Positions 1 to 11,201 of a stretch of DNA of 39,266 nucleotides are shown one piece after another; the stretch's first letter is position 1, and every line of letters starts with the position of its first letter. The stretch comes from Hypsibius dujardini (taxonomy: Eukaryota; Tardigrada; Eutardigrada; Parachela; Hypsibiidae): the NCBI GenBank assembly GCA_001579985.1, contig LRSR01008737.1:1-39266 (forward strand), read 5' to 3'. The notes beneath the pieces are model-generated. The model was not told the origin of the DNA. It saw nothing but the letters and a program-made list of their open reading frames with translations, and made no database searches. The position numbers and the translations under genes were made by a program.

Positions 1-444
1 GTGTGCTTGACAAAATGAATTATTGCAATTATACTGCAGCATCTAACTTATTCATAGGATATAAGGGCCAAATATAGATGCTAGGAAAACAGACTATCAG
101 TTGCAGTCGGGTCATGCAGACAATATCACGGCTCTAGTCAATCTGTCAAGAAAGGAAATCAAGAGAGTCAGACAACAATGGAGAAATAGCCAGGCAGACA
201 ATTAGACAGTCAGGCAGTTAGACAACTGGTTAATGGGTTGTTAGGTAGGCACGCACGCACGAGGGCACCCACTGAATATTTTTTTGGTAATAACTACAGA
301 GGCATTCACTCAGACAGTCACAGGCATGCCCAGGCGCATGACAGGCAAGAAGTTTGAGCACACTTAAGTGGTTCGATCTGGCTGGAAATAAGTTACGCTT
401 ATTACATCCAGTTCCAAAACTAAAAAAACTTGCTCTTTTTTCAG
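1..444 (+). other. Partial upstream intron of the H1-like receptor gene
   Basis: Non-coding. It ends in a pyrimidine-rich acceptor (tttttcag at 437-444) before the TM2 exon. A degenerate GACA/GGCA-type stretch lies at about 150-260. I see no TM1 exon here, so it must lie further left. Confidence 0.7.
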
Positions 445-1041
445 GTCAGTAATATCTTCATTATGTCGCTGGCAATCGCGGACTGTAGTGTCGGATTATT
501 TGCCATGCCGCTCAGCGCCGTCTACGCCTTATTGGGATATTGGCCCTTCGGACTGGTCGTCTGTAACATGTGGCTATCCATGGATTACGTTGCCTCAACT
601 GCCAGCATTTTTAATTTATTTGCCTTGGTGAGTTTTTCAAACGTCATTTTGGCTTGTCAGATCGACAGGCACACAGACAGCAACACAGTCAGACAGGCAG
701 ATGCGTTCTTCCCACTTTCCAGTCCAGCCAGGCAAACACAAACAGACGGACATACGCGTAATCATCCTCGGACGTAGTTGTGCGCTTTTAATAGTTTCCC
801 AATCCACGCCTTCACAAGCATGCCATTCTTTGGGTTGTTTTTCAAACAACCGATCCGCCAAATATGCCGGAGGACGTACTTATAGGTCAAAACATTCCCA
901 TCGTTTCGCTAAGTTCGACATTCCACGGACCGAATCGGCCAAATTTCCCCTGAGTCAGACTGGAATAGTACACACGCTGTTCAATTTTAGAGTTGCAGCA
1001 GCCACTATGCCACTGTTACTATGCCTCCCTCTGTCTGTCTG

Positions 1042-1085
<44 letters not shown>

Positions 1086-4000
1086 CTGTTTGTCTATTTA
1101 TCTGTTTCTCTGCCTTTTTGTCTGTCTGTTTGTTTGTCTGCCTGCCTGCCTGGCTGCCTGACTGCCTGACTGCCTCTCGTTGTTCCGCTTCTCCATGGGG
1201 GTTTTCACCCGGATTTCCTTTCGCTACGAATTCGGCCATATGTTTCCGATTATTCGACACGCTCCGACAGTCACGTGGAAAACTCGGACAGCCGCTTTCT
1301 CGCCCAGAATATCGGTGCCGGCAGGAGGAAGAATGACAAGTTGTAGGGAAATGTTTCCACAGTAGCGACCAACGGTTGTATTCGGGGGTGACGATGAAAA
1401 AAATAACAGTAGCACAGCAGGCTGTATGAGCAAACACAATCTCCCTGAGAATGGAATGTTTACGCACGCATGTTTGTTTTTTGTGAAAAGAATAATAGGG
1501 ACGAGGATGTACTACACAACTCGCAGCAGCTACCCTCTGTGTCTTCTTTTTCTCCCACAATGTATGAAAAAGGGTCGTGGCCGGGGTGATGATGGGTTAA
1601 GTTAGTTAGGATCTTGGTCTCTGGTGCCCGAAGCTCCATCAAGAGCCATCATTTGAATGGTCCACACAGAGACAGTTCACACGTTTCACTTATCAGATGA
1701 CGAAATGTCTGCACGCACAAAGGGAAAGAAATGTGGACCAACCGCCTAAATTTAGCTGCCGAAGTATTTATATACATTTATATATACCGGATGTGCCACA
1801 CAGACAACTAACTATCTGCACTTGACCATCGGACCTAGCGGTAGGCACAGACATCCAATCTGCAGGAAAAGTCAGACACCAGTCGAGGACAGACAAATAT
1901 TAGACAGTCAGACCATGACGTCAAACCAGAGAATTTGCTAGAAATAATTCAATATGACAATACCGGGTGTCTGAAAGTGAAAGAAAAAAGTATGCGCAGA
2001 GGCGTCAGAGAAGTGAAGGCGTTTCTCAACCCGGCCAAGTTATTGACAAAGTAGAAAATTGTCACCGATAAAATTAAAATAGATAAGAGGGGGAATTAAA
2101 TCGACACCTTGAGAACCATCGAGGAAGCAAACGACAGAACAGGAAAAAAACTCCAGACATGGACTACGGCGAGTCACGCATCAAATGATTTTAGGCAGAC
2201 AGATACAGATATTACGAAAACAAAACTCAGGCATATGGAAGTAAGGGCGAATTTCAGGCAGGAATCAAGTAGCCGTCAGAGAAACAGTCCAGAGAAACAG
2301 GCCAATTAGGAATCAAATCCGTGCAGACAAACAGAAACGAGATACTGTGAAGTTCCAGGTAGATGATCGTTCAGACGAATTACAGGCACACGCCAGACAC
2401 AATTTCAACCACGTGTATTTTCATATTAAAGGCCATGGAAGTATTTTTATTTGAAAAAACTAGTAAAAAACAGCTAGTAAGAGCGAGTTACAGGCAGACA
2501 TCAGAAATCAGACAGACCGCTTCGACGGTATGTAATTTGTCATGAAAGAAAAATTATTTTAATTTGGAAAAAAAATGTTGTTTTTATTTAAAAAACATCT
2601 AAGCACAGTAGTAAGAGCAAAAGAACGCTGAGTTGCGGAGGGATGATTACGCGTGAATGAAGGCGGAGATGAGGGTAACGTCGTTTGACTTCGCCACTTA
2701 GCGGACGTGTCACGTCTCGTCGTCCGTCTAACACAATGATGCTTCCAACGGCTAATCAGATGCGAAGGACCGCCACTATCGGACCCGGCACGCGTTCCCG
2801 CTCGTTAAGATTCATTTCCGTGCAATCCTGAATATCCACGACTAAAAATAGCAAAAGAAACTTGAAGTAATTCCTCAATAAATTGAGTGTTTCAGTAAAG
2901 GTGCGTCAGTAATTACTCTTAATGACGACGGCGACCCTACAACTGCAGAGAAAGCGAGAGAGACCAGAGAAAAAAGGTAGATTGTAAAAAATTACCCCGA
3001 AACATAGCACGTATCAATTAAATTCGGTTCAGTTCGTTACTTCTCAGGTTCTCTTAACGAAATCTGGACTGAATCGTTTCATGTCTAACCGATTGTAAAC
3101 GATCTGTTCAGAACGACATTGACTGGAAGATGTCTAATTCTGCTCTTTCCTGCTCATCCATCCTAAATTTTGTTTATTATCATTATTTAATGATATTTTG
3201 TCAATTATTATTAAAAAAGTTGTTTACATTTTTAGCATCAGAGTCCGAGAATGAACGTAGATTTGTAACCGTAAGCCGAGAAGAGTTAGAGGTTATATAT
3301 TTCGGCGGTGTGGTTGGTGTCGGGTCAGGTCAACGGTATTACTATTTCGTGTTATTTTTTCCATCGTCCTTCAGTCCACCTCAAGACTGGGAAATCGTTA
3401 GACCGAGTGTCATCAATTTCCTGTTAACAACCCCGTAAAATGTCCCCCCCCCCTCCCTCTCTTCCCCATGTCTAACTAACAAACAACCTCCTCTCCTCTT
3501 CCAATCAATTCGCCCATCCATATAGTACGGAACTTCTTCCTTAGCTATGCCGTGCTTAATGGCGTCGCAAAAATCCCGCGTCGTGCCAACTCTCCCATCA
3601 TCCCATCATCGAGCTCGCTGCATTGTATGCCTGCATACTCTACAACACGCTGAGATGATCCATGTATTATATATATACATGAATCTATCTCAAAGTCCGC
3701 GAACCGAGAAGTGTGAAAAAACCCCGGAAATAAACTGAAATGGAGAGCAGCGAGAGAGAAAAATCAAATTCTATCGATTTCCCCCTCCTTGTGCGCTTCT
3801 TTTTTTGGCGCGCGCGCTTCATCTTCCTCCCTTTCTTTTGGCACATATCCTCCTCCTTCTGCTATATGCTCCTTCCGTTTTTGTCCTCCCGTTGCGCTGC
3901 GCTGAAACTGGAGCTTTACGTTCTTTCCCCGAAGGACTTAGCACGATCGACACGTGCACGCAAACACTTTCCTCTCTGGTTTCCCGATCAAGGCTCGCGA

Positions 4001-4227
4001 GGATTCAGCCTGCTGTTTTTATTGGCGCTCCCCAATCAAAAAGGCAACCACATACATCCAGATTCCCATGGAAAACAACAAAGGAACGAATAGACCGACA
4101 TAGACGGACGGATAGACAGACAGAGAGACAGACAGACATAGAGACAGACAGAGAGACAGAGAGACAGAGAGACAGAGAGACAGAAAGACAGAGACAGAGA
4201 GACATGCACAGACAGAGAGACAGACAG

Positions 4228-4265
<38 letters not shown>

Positions 4266-7096
4266 GAAGACGTACACAGACAGGAAGACAGGAAGACAAT
4301 AAGCTCTTTATATTTCCGAACAGACGTGTCAGCATCTTGTACTGAATATCTCACAATATGGTTTTTTGTATCATCCGGATCGTGCTTTTTTCCTTTTTCC
4401 AGCTAGCACCTGCTGTTTTTTGTTATTTTGTCTGTCTATGTTTGGTTGTGATTGCAGAGTCTGGATCGGTTCTGGTCAATAATCAGTCCTTTGAGGTACC
4501 TGAAGAAGCGCACACGCAAGCGCGCCATTATCATGTGCTCCTCGGTGTGGCTGGCCTCCCTGCTGTGGATCATCCCGGTTGTGGGATGGCATCAGATGTT
4601 CAATGATGGACGGCGGGACGTGCCCGTCGAAGAATGTGATACGGAGTTCGCGGACGAACAGGTCTTCAAAGTGCTCACGGCCATCTTCAACTTCTACGTG
4701 CCTATGGCGGCGATGATTGGTAACAAACAATTTATTACCGCCCACTACTTACGAAAATTGCTCTCAATCATCCACCACATATAATACTAATTCAATACTG
4801 GTCAAATTATTATACTCATTTTCGAATGCCTCATTTAAATTGTTCATTATTATTACCGGTACGGGTCTAAAGCCACTATCACATAAACACGTCAGGAATG
4901 AAAAATGTAGAAATATGTTGTGACCAATCTGTAGAGGACTTGTTCTACTTCCTCAAACTATTTGTGTAGTACATGCTAGTTTGAAGCACAAGACATTTGC
5001 AGATCTCAACAGAGGGTTATCTGCTTTTGAAAAACCATTAAACCATTAAACAGATTTACAACGTTTTCATTGCCCTTTATTACGTCAATCCAAGTTTTTA
5101 AGTTTTTTTTTTCTCCGATAGAGAATATTTTCGTATTCAAGGTAACGTGAAATGAACTACCAACAGAATAAAAAAAAGTTAAGATTTTACGTACGCTTAC
5201 AAGAGTCATCCTTAACAAAGTTATGAGATGCAAGAAAGTTCAGTGGCTGTACTTTTTGCCACTTTTTGGCTGTAATATTCAATCTAACATGAACAAAATT
5301 AATTGAAAAATTTAAGGTCACATAAGTTAGTTCATTCTAAATTTGGGAATTATTTAATTCAAACCTTTTTCAAGTCCATATCATTTGCAGCTCTTTACGG
5401 ACGCATCTTTCACGAGATCAAACTCCGCGCCAAGAGCTTCGAAGAGGCCAACAGCGCCGTCACTCACTCCTCCTCGCAGCGGAAGAAGGACCCCTCGGAG
5501 AAGGCCCCCAAAGCAACCCTCACGACTGCGGAGACCGCGACCACCCCGCTCGCCAACGGCACCGCCGGCGGAACCAACGGCCAGCTCCTCCCTTACTACT
5601 GCGATGCCCCGGCCAACGGGATCCCGCAGATCGTCGTGGAGACCCCGGACGACGGGACGCCGGGCCTGGTGAAGAAGCGTCGCATCGTCGAGTACGACGG
5701 CATCACCCTCATCCATCTGTCGGACAAGTTCGTGAGCATGGAGAACCTCGAGAAGGAAGAGTTCTTCGACGACGTGGACGTCTGCGTGGAGTGGGACTCG
5801 GACAGTGAGGTCGTGACGACGCTGCAGCTGCCGGAGAGTACGATTGACGACGACTGCGTCTCCCTCTCTGACTTTGACATCGAGGAGGACGAGGAGGCCG
5901 CGGAGCAGGAGGCCGAGCGAAAGAAGAAGGTGAAGAAGCGCAGGAAGAGGAAGTTCCCAAAGATGAGCACGATGAAGTTCACACGGAAGCTGTCGCTGTC
6001 GCGGACGCCGTCGACGCAGGCGCAGGCGCAGGCGGTGGTCCCGACGCCGACGCCGAGTCCGCGGCCGAGCGATCCGACGCCGACGCTACCGAGTCCGTCG
6101 TCGAAGAAGCGGCTGCTGACGATGATGCAGTCCAAGAAGGCAGCGTCCGCCCACACGGGAGGTGTGAAGGATCAGCCAAATAAGTTTAAGCGGGAGAAGA
6201 AAGCGGCCTTTCAGTTGGGGGTGATCCTGGGTGCCTTTTGCCTGTGCTTCATGCCGTACTTTATCAGCTTCATCATCACCGCGTTTTGTAAGGACTGCGT
6301 CAGTCCGGCGGTGCACAGTATTTTTACCTGGCTCGGCTATGTCAACTCCACGACAAATCCGTTTTTGTAAGTCCTTCAAGACAGACTTCAAGCATAGGGA
6401 GCATACATGACACCTTGCCTCAAGATTAATCATATTTGTTGCTGTGATGCCAGTCTCTTTTCTTATGGCCACCTAAAGGCTGACTATCTGCTTCTATCTG
6501 TTTGTCTGTCTGTTTGTCTGTCTGTATGTCTGTCTGTTGTCTGTCTGTCTGTCTGTCTGTCTATCTGTCTTGTCTTTTCTTGTGCTCTGTTTGTTCTAAA
6601 CCATATTTTTCTTATATTTTCCATATTTTCTTTATATTTTTATTTCTTTACATCTTCCAATCTATTTTAAAAAATTTTCGTATTTCGATACCTCCAGTCA
6701 GTATATTTTATATGACTAGAATCTAGAAATGTAGAAGACTGGCGAAATCATTAAACATGCACAAGGTTTGTAAAGGGATGAAACTTCCTTGTGCATCATC
6801 GATCAATGTGAAAAAATTCCAGAAATCACGAAGATGGTGTCTAGTGAATATAACCGTGGTTTTCTTTGAGCATTTATTTTTACTACATCCTCAGATATAC
6901 TTGGACCAATGCAAATTTTCGTTCCGCATTCCGGAAGATACTCCGTATGAAAGAGACGCCCAAGAAGCCGGTCTACATGCAGATGCCACATAAAACGCCC
7001 CGACCGAAGAAGCAGCCGTTGGAAGCCCGGGTTTCGGGAACAGCGTCTGGTGGAACGACGGCCCCAGCTCGAAAGTCCGACGACACCCGCCTCTGA
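445..7096 (+). CDS. HRH1-like: Histamine H1-like aminergic GPCR (5' partial, TM2 to C-terminus)
   Basis: Exons are 445-627, 4458-4719, 5391-6366 and 6895-7096 (TGA at 7094); all joins are GT-AG and in phase. TM1 and the N-terminus lie left of the window. The first exon gives TM2 (SLAIAD) and TM3 with the amine-binding Asp in WLSMDYVASTASIF, matching vertebrate H1. The second gives LDRFW, PLRYLKKRT, TM4 and ECL2 with its Cys, then the start of TM5 (FKVLTAIFNFY, keeping the Lys and Asn that contact histamine in H1). The third holds the end of TM5, an ICL3 of roughly 260 residues, TM6 (CFMPYF) and TM7 (WLGYVNSTTNP). The split TM7 motif reads NPFLY after joining. The fourth gives helix 8 and a short basic tail. 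Oddities: DRY is DRF, and the TM6 toggle Trp is Phe. This is a plasma-membrane receptor, probably Gq-coupled by homology. Family assignment is strong; the ligand is inferred. Confidence 0.9.
1025..1175 (+). repeat. (TGTC)n array with TGCC variants
   Basis: Near-perfect ctgt/ctgtc units at 1030-1090 grade into interrupted ctgcctgc and ctgactg units. It lies in the large receptor intron. Reading frames through it are low-complexity and not genes. Confidence 0.95.
4087..4290 (+). repeat. (GACA)n array with GAGACA variants
   Basis: Units of gaca, interrupted by gagaca, run to aagaca at the right end. It lies 170 bp upstream of the TM3/TM4 exon and is complementary to the TGTC arrays at 1025 and 6489. 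Confidence 0.95.
4720..5390 (+). other. Intron between the TM5-start exon and the ICL3 exon
   Basis: The donor is gtaaca and the acceptor is catttgcag. The intron is AT-rich and contains no tetranucleotide array. Nothing else was recognised. Confidence 0.75.
6367..6894 (+). other. Intron inside the NPxxY motif codons
   Basis: The gtaagt donor interrupts the Leu codon of NPFLY (phase 2); the acceptor is catcctcag at 6894. A TGTC array occupies about 6489-6572 and the rest is T-rich. Confidence 0.85.
6489..6572 (+). repeat. (TGTC)n array
   Basis: Runs of tctgtctgtttgtctg in the last intron of the H1-like receptor gene. Confidence 0.95.
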
Positions 7097-7194
7097 CACT
7101 GCCACGCCCGGCACCAGCAAGCCAGCAAACTAGCCCGAGACAAAATTTGCCCGCCAAACCATGTTTGAATTGTCACACAGCAGTCATTACAATT

Positions 7195-7785
7195 TGATTC
7201 TTCCAAAGTTAAATGTAAACTTTCTTTACGCTAAATATTTAAAACCCCGCCCATGAAGGTAAGAGGCGCCATGTCTTGTGTGTTATGAGAACAATAAAAG
7301 TGAATCAAATTCCAACGCAGAACGAGTAAGTGATCGAAAGCACATCAAAGTGTGTGCTCCAACATTCGCAACGTTTGCTGTCCTGATGAACCAGAATATT
7401 TTTTTCCCGACACAATGTGTGCGCCAAATCATATAATGAGAGAATTCATTTAGTGTAGAAAGGATACATTTCTGATCATATTGCAGACATTAGCTAGCAA
7501 ATTATTCTTCCGGAAGAAAATAGGACACGAATACTGAATGCATATACCTAGAGGTATACACGTAGGCGCCAGATTTCTTTAAATAAGCCTTCTAATGCTT
7601 AATTGTCAGCTAAGCAATGGAATTTAATTCTTCCAAAATTAAGTGTAAACTTTCTTAAAACTAAATACTCAAAACGAATCGGAGAACGTGAGAGATGTCA
7701 CGTCGTGTGTGTCATGAGAACAATCAAAATAATGCATTAAATCCAAAGAACGCAAAACAAATAAATTATCGATCAGTTACAAGAC
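7195..7785 (+). repeat. Diverged direct duplication of receptor 3' flanking sequence
   Basis: The stretch 7195-7345 (from ttcttccaaagttaaatg through the AATAAA region) is repeated with many substitutions at 7622-7785 (ttcttccaaaattaagtg, then atgagaacaatca). The offset is about 427 bp. The DNA between is AT-rich with no reading frame of note. The pair fills most of the spacer between the receptor and convergent ADCK5. Confidence 0.75.
7293..7298 (+). terminator. Probable poly(A) signal of the H1-like receptor gene
   Basis: AATAAA lies 197 nt after the receptor stop codon. A diverged second copy of the surrounding 3' sequence occurs about 425 bp further on, where this hexamer has become AATCAAAATAA. 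Confidence 0.6.
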
Positions 7786-7882
7786 GAGGTCGGGAAACTT
7801 TTCCACACTTCGGCGGGGAGTAGTTCTACAATATCACATTGAATCAGCGAAGCTTTCTCCCTCCGGGGGAGTCCTGAATAAG

Positions 7883-10800
7883 TTATAGCGGCATGGCGGC
7901 GGGCGGGTGTTCCCCGGCCGTTTTGGCATCACTTAGGAATCCCGTCGCCGTCGTCGTCCTATGAGATGACATCCAGCCAAAATAGCGCATCACGGTGACC
8001 GCCATCAACAGCATCCGCGACGAGATGGCGTACAGTAGTAAATTCCACTCAAAGACGGCGAATTCCATCGCGGCACTCGCTCTGCCGTAAACTGTCGGAA
8101 CAGCGACGATCGCGACGGGATCGAGGGCGGCTGTCTTGGCGGCGATTCGCGAGAAGATCGTGTACCGATCGATCGGGTTGCCGTGGACCACGCAGATCGC
8201 TCGGACCAGGTTCATATTGCGCATCACGAGGTAGAGAGACTTGGGCATGGCTTTCACGGTGGCGACCGCTTTCTCGACGTGCCCATCCATTTCCTTCCGC
8301 AGTTGATCGAAATCCTTTTTCGATAGGTCTTTCTTCATGCCGAGAAGACGACGACCGATTTGGCCGAGAGGACGCTGCACGAGCACTTGGGCGAACATGA
8401 GGTAGTCTGAAAGAACAACCTCTTCCTACGTGACTGACGAAAGATATTCAGGTTGGGCGTGATAGGTGCATGTTTGGGTGCTTGACTGAGTGTCTGTCGG
8501 GATGTCTGCTGCCTGCCTGCATGCATGACTAGATGTCTGTTTATCAATGTGCCTGTGTATTCCTGTCCGCCTGTCCGCCCCACTGACTGTCTGTCTCTGT
8601 ATGTGCATGTCCGCCCGTCCGCCTGTATGCGTGTTGGTGTCTCTCTGCCGGCCTGTCGTTCCGCTTGTATTTTCGCCTCCTTGATTGCCTATTTGTCTAT
8701 TTGCTTCTTCATCCGTCTGTTTAAATGTTCGGCTGCTCGTCTGATTGACTCCCTGTATGTATGTGCCCATGTGTCTGTCTGTATCTGCTTGCCTATATTC
8801 ACATGTTCTCTTACCAGGCATTCCTAAAAGATCGCTGTATTTCTTCATATTGATGTGGTCGCCCATCACAGTTGCCTTGTAGACATGGCAGATATTCACG
8901 CGAATCGCGTCCGGTATCGTCTCGTATAAGCCATGATCCAGCAGCACAATCTGCGCTTTTCCGTTGTGTCGCCGAACAAATATGTTACCGGGATGTGGAT
9001 CAGCATGAACGAAACCTGAAAAGCAATATGCTCGTTGATAGGCCGTAGATGTAATAATTTGCACGTTGTAATCACAATAGAAGCTCACCAGATCGAAAAA
9101 TTTGTTCGCCGAAAATAGTCAGCAGCTTTTGATTAATATCATTGATGGAGAGTGCCATCTTCTTGATCCTGTCTACATCGGTGATTTTAGCTGCATTATC
9201 GATGAATTCAGTGGTCAGAACTCGGGGACTGGTGAGGGACCATAGCACTTTAGGTACATACAAGTACGACAGGTTCGCCAGGTCTCGTGCGCATTTCTCT
9301 GAGTTCCGACCTGTATGTACCAAACAGGTTAATATGTTTGTTATAATAAAGTGACAAAGTTTCAAAGATGTACCTCACAGACAGACAAGCAGACTTGATA
9401 AAACATTAGATGGCAGACAAACAAACGAAGTCGACAGACATCGAGACAGATTCAGACAGACAGGTAGTCTGAGACACAGACAGATATAAATAAACGGCCA
9501 GGCAGGCAAGAGACAGATAAAGAGATAAAGAGATAAACAGACAGAGACAAATAGACTAACAGAGAGACAGATAAACAGAAAGAGAAATAGATAGACAGAT
9601 AAATAGACAGGCAGACAGATAGGCAGACAGGCAGACAAACAGATGACAGGCAGCCAGATAGTCAGACAAGCATATAGACTGTCAGGCAAGCAGGCAGGCA
9701 GACAAAGAGACACATACAGGCAAGGTAAGCAGTACAGCAGTACTGATGCAGGCATACCTTCTTTAATAAAATCTAATTCCAAGGCTAACGTATCTTTGAT
9801 CTCATTGAAAATCCAGTTGCCCATGAACTCCGGAAATATCCAATGCAAAAACTCCAAAACCAGCCCCACCGTCCGGATGTCGCCACTGTAGCGATCTCGC
9901 AAATCGATATACTGGCACTTGACTGCAACATCCCGACCATCCATTGTGGTAGCCCGAAAAACCTGTGCCAGGCTTGCAGCGGCGATAGGAGTGCGATCTA
10001 ACTTAGAGAACAAAGTTTCCGGTGCGACGCCAAAGTCCTCCAGAAAGAGCTCATCCAGTTCGGTCGGTCGGAAGGACAGCACCTTGTCCTGCAGGACTTG
10101 CAGGGTCGTGGCGTACTCCCGAGGGACGAAGTTGGCTTGACCGACAGCGCTCAGTCCCTGGCCCATTTTAATGTAGAGTCCACCATTAGCCAGACAGGTT
10201 TGGAGAACTCGTTCCGCGGACCGGGTGTGGCAACCGGTGATGGCTGCATCGTACGCCGGCGAATCCTGAAGGACATACAATAAATAAATTCAATCAGCCA
10301 ATCAAGCGCAACATCGCTAAGTCACTCAGTACATCAAGTCACCACATAGACACACTGCAATTAATCACTACGCCAAAAAAGGAAACAAAATCAGTTAACC
10401 AATCCCCGAATGAGACAATAATGCATTAATCTATCAACTGATCTGGAATTCCATTTCGTTCGAATTGACAAGTTAGTCTATGAATAAAATAATCCACTAA
10501 TCAAACGAAACTTTGCAGAGTCGCTCAATGCATCAATCAATCACACCACTCTATAGTAAATCAATGCATTTAAAAAAGTAAATAAAATCATCAAGCATTC
10601 GACGAATAATGCCATAATGCAGAAATCTATCAACTAATCCATAATTCAATTTCATTTAAATTTTGAAATGACTTCATAAAACGGATAACCCACTAAATGA
10701 CCGTTTGAATAAAAGCAACGCGAAGCGTAAACAAATCAATCAATCGACCGCTGACAGCTTCAAGTTACTGACCAAACAGCAAACGGACCTCTACCAAGCC

Positions 10801-11201
10801 GTGTAAATTGTATTTATAATCTGCTGTGATTAGTGCGCCGGATGCCATCGTCCTACACAAAAAATTTGCAAAATACCATAATATCACCGCATTGAACCCA
10901 AAATAATGGGAATAGAAAGTACCCACCTAAAAAAGCGCTTGAAGCCATTGAAAGTGCCGCGAATTTTTCTCCTCTCCCGGGCGTCCTGGAGAAGGTAGAA
11001 CCCTGCCGATCCGAGTAGCGCGACGACGGGCACAGCCAACAAGGAGGATTTGGTCACTGTTTTCAGGCGAGAATAACTGCTGTACGGAATGGTGGAAGAG
11101 TGCCTCCGAAAAAGGGTGTGAGGCGATGAAGGGAGCGTTAAAGACATTTTCGACATTTTCGACGGAAGCCTCGGATTGAGGCAAAAACGTCGATCCATCA
11201 A
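7883..11201 (-). CDS. ADCK5: ADCK5-like atypical kinase (UbiB/ABC1 family), complete
   Basis: Exons in transcript order are 11201-10927, 10852-10789, 10265-9758, 9310-9089, 9015-8815 and 8406-7883 (TAA). All are GT-AG and in phase, giving 597 residues; human ADCK5 is about 580. The N-terminus is Arg/Ser-rich with one hydrophobic segment, as expected for a mitochondrial membrane protein. Family motifs are intact: KMGQ (residues 146-149, the KxGQ element), AAAS Ala-rich loop (208-211), VAVK Lys229, HADPHPGN (360-367) and DHG (383-385, in place of DFG). PREYATTL, DELFLEDF, YIDLRDR and ELDF..EGRN follow ADCK5 and differ from ADCK1. The second exon, 64 nt with a weak gtccgt donor, was found by phase and homology (DYKYN before DSPAYD). 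ADCK5 substrates are poorly known. Either of two adjacent Met codons could start it. Confidence 0.93.
8407..8814 (-). repeat. Degenerate CTGN array in the last ADCK5 intron
   Basis: On the + strand the core at about 8480-8790 reads ctgtctgt, ctgcctgc and ccgtctg. In the ADCK5 transcript it is therefore GACA/GGCA-type. The whole 408-nt intron is listed. Confidence 0.85.
9311..9757 (-). repeat. GACA/GGCA array in an ADCK5 intron
   Basis: On the + strand about 9372-9725 reads gacagaca, gacaggca and gataaaga. In the ADCK5 transcript it is TGTC-type, the complement of the array in the last intron. The two arrays flank the exons carrying the middle of the kinase fold and the HxDPHPGN/DHG motifs. 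Confidence 0.9.
10300..10715 (-). repeat. Two diverged ~196 bp tandem units in an ADCK5 intron
   Basis: The phrase aatctatcaact..atcc..aattc..ttt occurs near 10428 and again near 10624. The flanking sequence can be aligned over most of both units (ataa..atgcat/atgcag, ccactaa). The region is also rich in AATC/ATCA words. It lies between the 64-nt exon and the KxGQ exon. Confidence 0.7.

Larger units (their letters stand above)
628..4457 (+). other. 3.8 kb intron of the H1-like receptor gene
   Basis: It starts with gtgagt at 628 and ends with attgcag at 4457. It holds a short GACA-type patch (655-740), a TGTC array (about 1025-1175), old CAGN-rich sequence (2100-2530), a C-rich run near 3440 and a GACA array (4087-4290). 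No conserved exon was recognised; the reading frames inside it are repeat-driven or lack coding character. Confidence 0.75.

Noticed and set aside
430-444. Start codon at 430 for the receptor's first frame
   Set aside because: This stretch is the polypyrimidine tract and acceptor of an intron; the exon starts at 445 inside TM2, so the real start is upstream of the window.
4087-4290. CRISPR array
   Set aside because: The units are 4 bp with no unique spacers, and the window is eukaryotic.
445-7096. Muscarinic or other amine receptor identity
   Set aside because: The TM3 and TM5 signatures (WLSMDYVASTASIF, FKVLTAIFNFY) are those of H1; muscarinic receptors have a different TM3 and lack the TM5 Lys and Asn pair.
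7883-11201. ADCK1 or ADCK2 identity for the kinase
   Set aside because: Motifs such as DELFLEDF, PIAAASLAQV, YIDLRDR and the C-terminal IDRY segment follow ADCK5.
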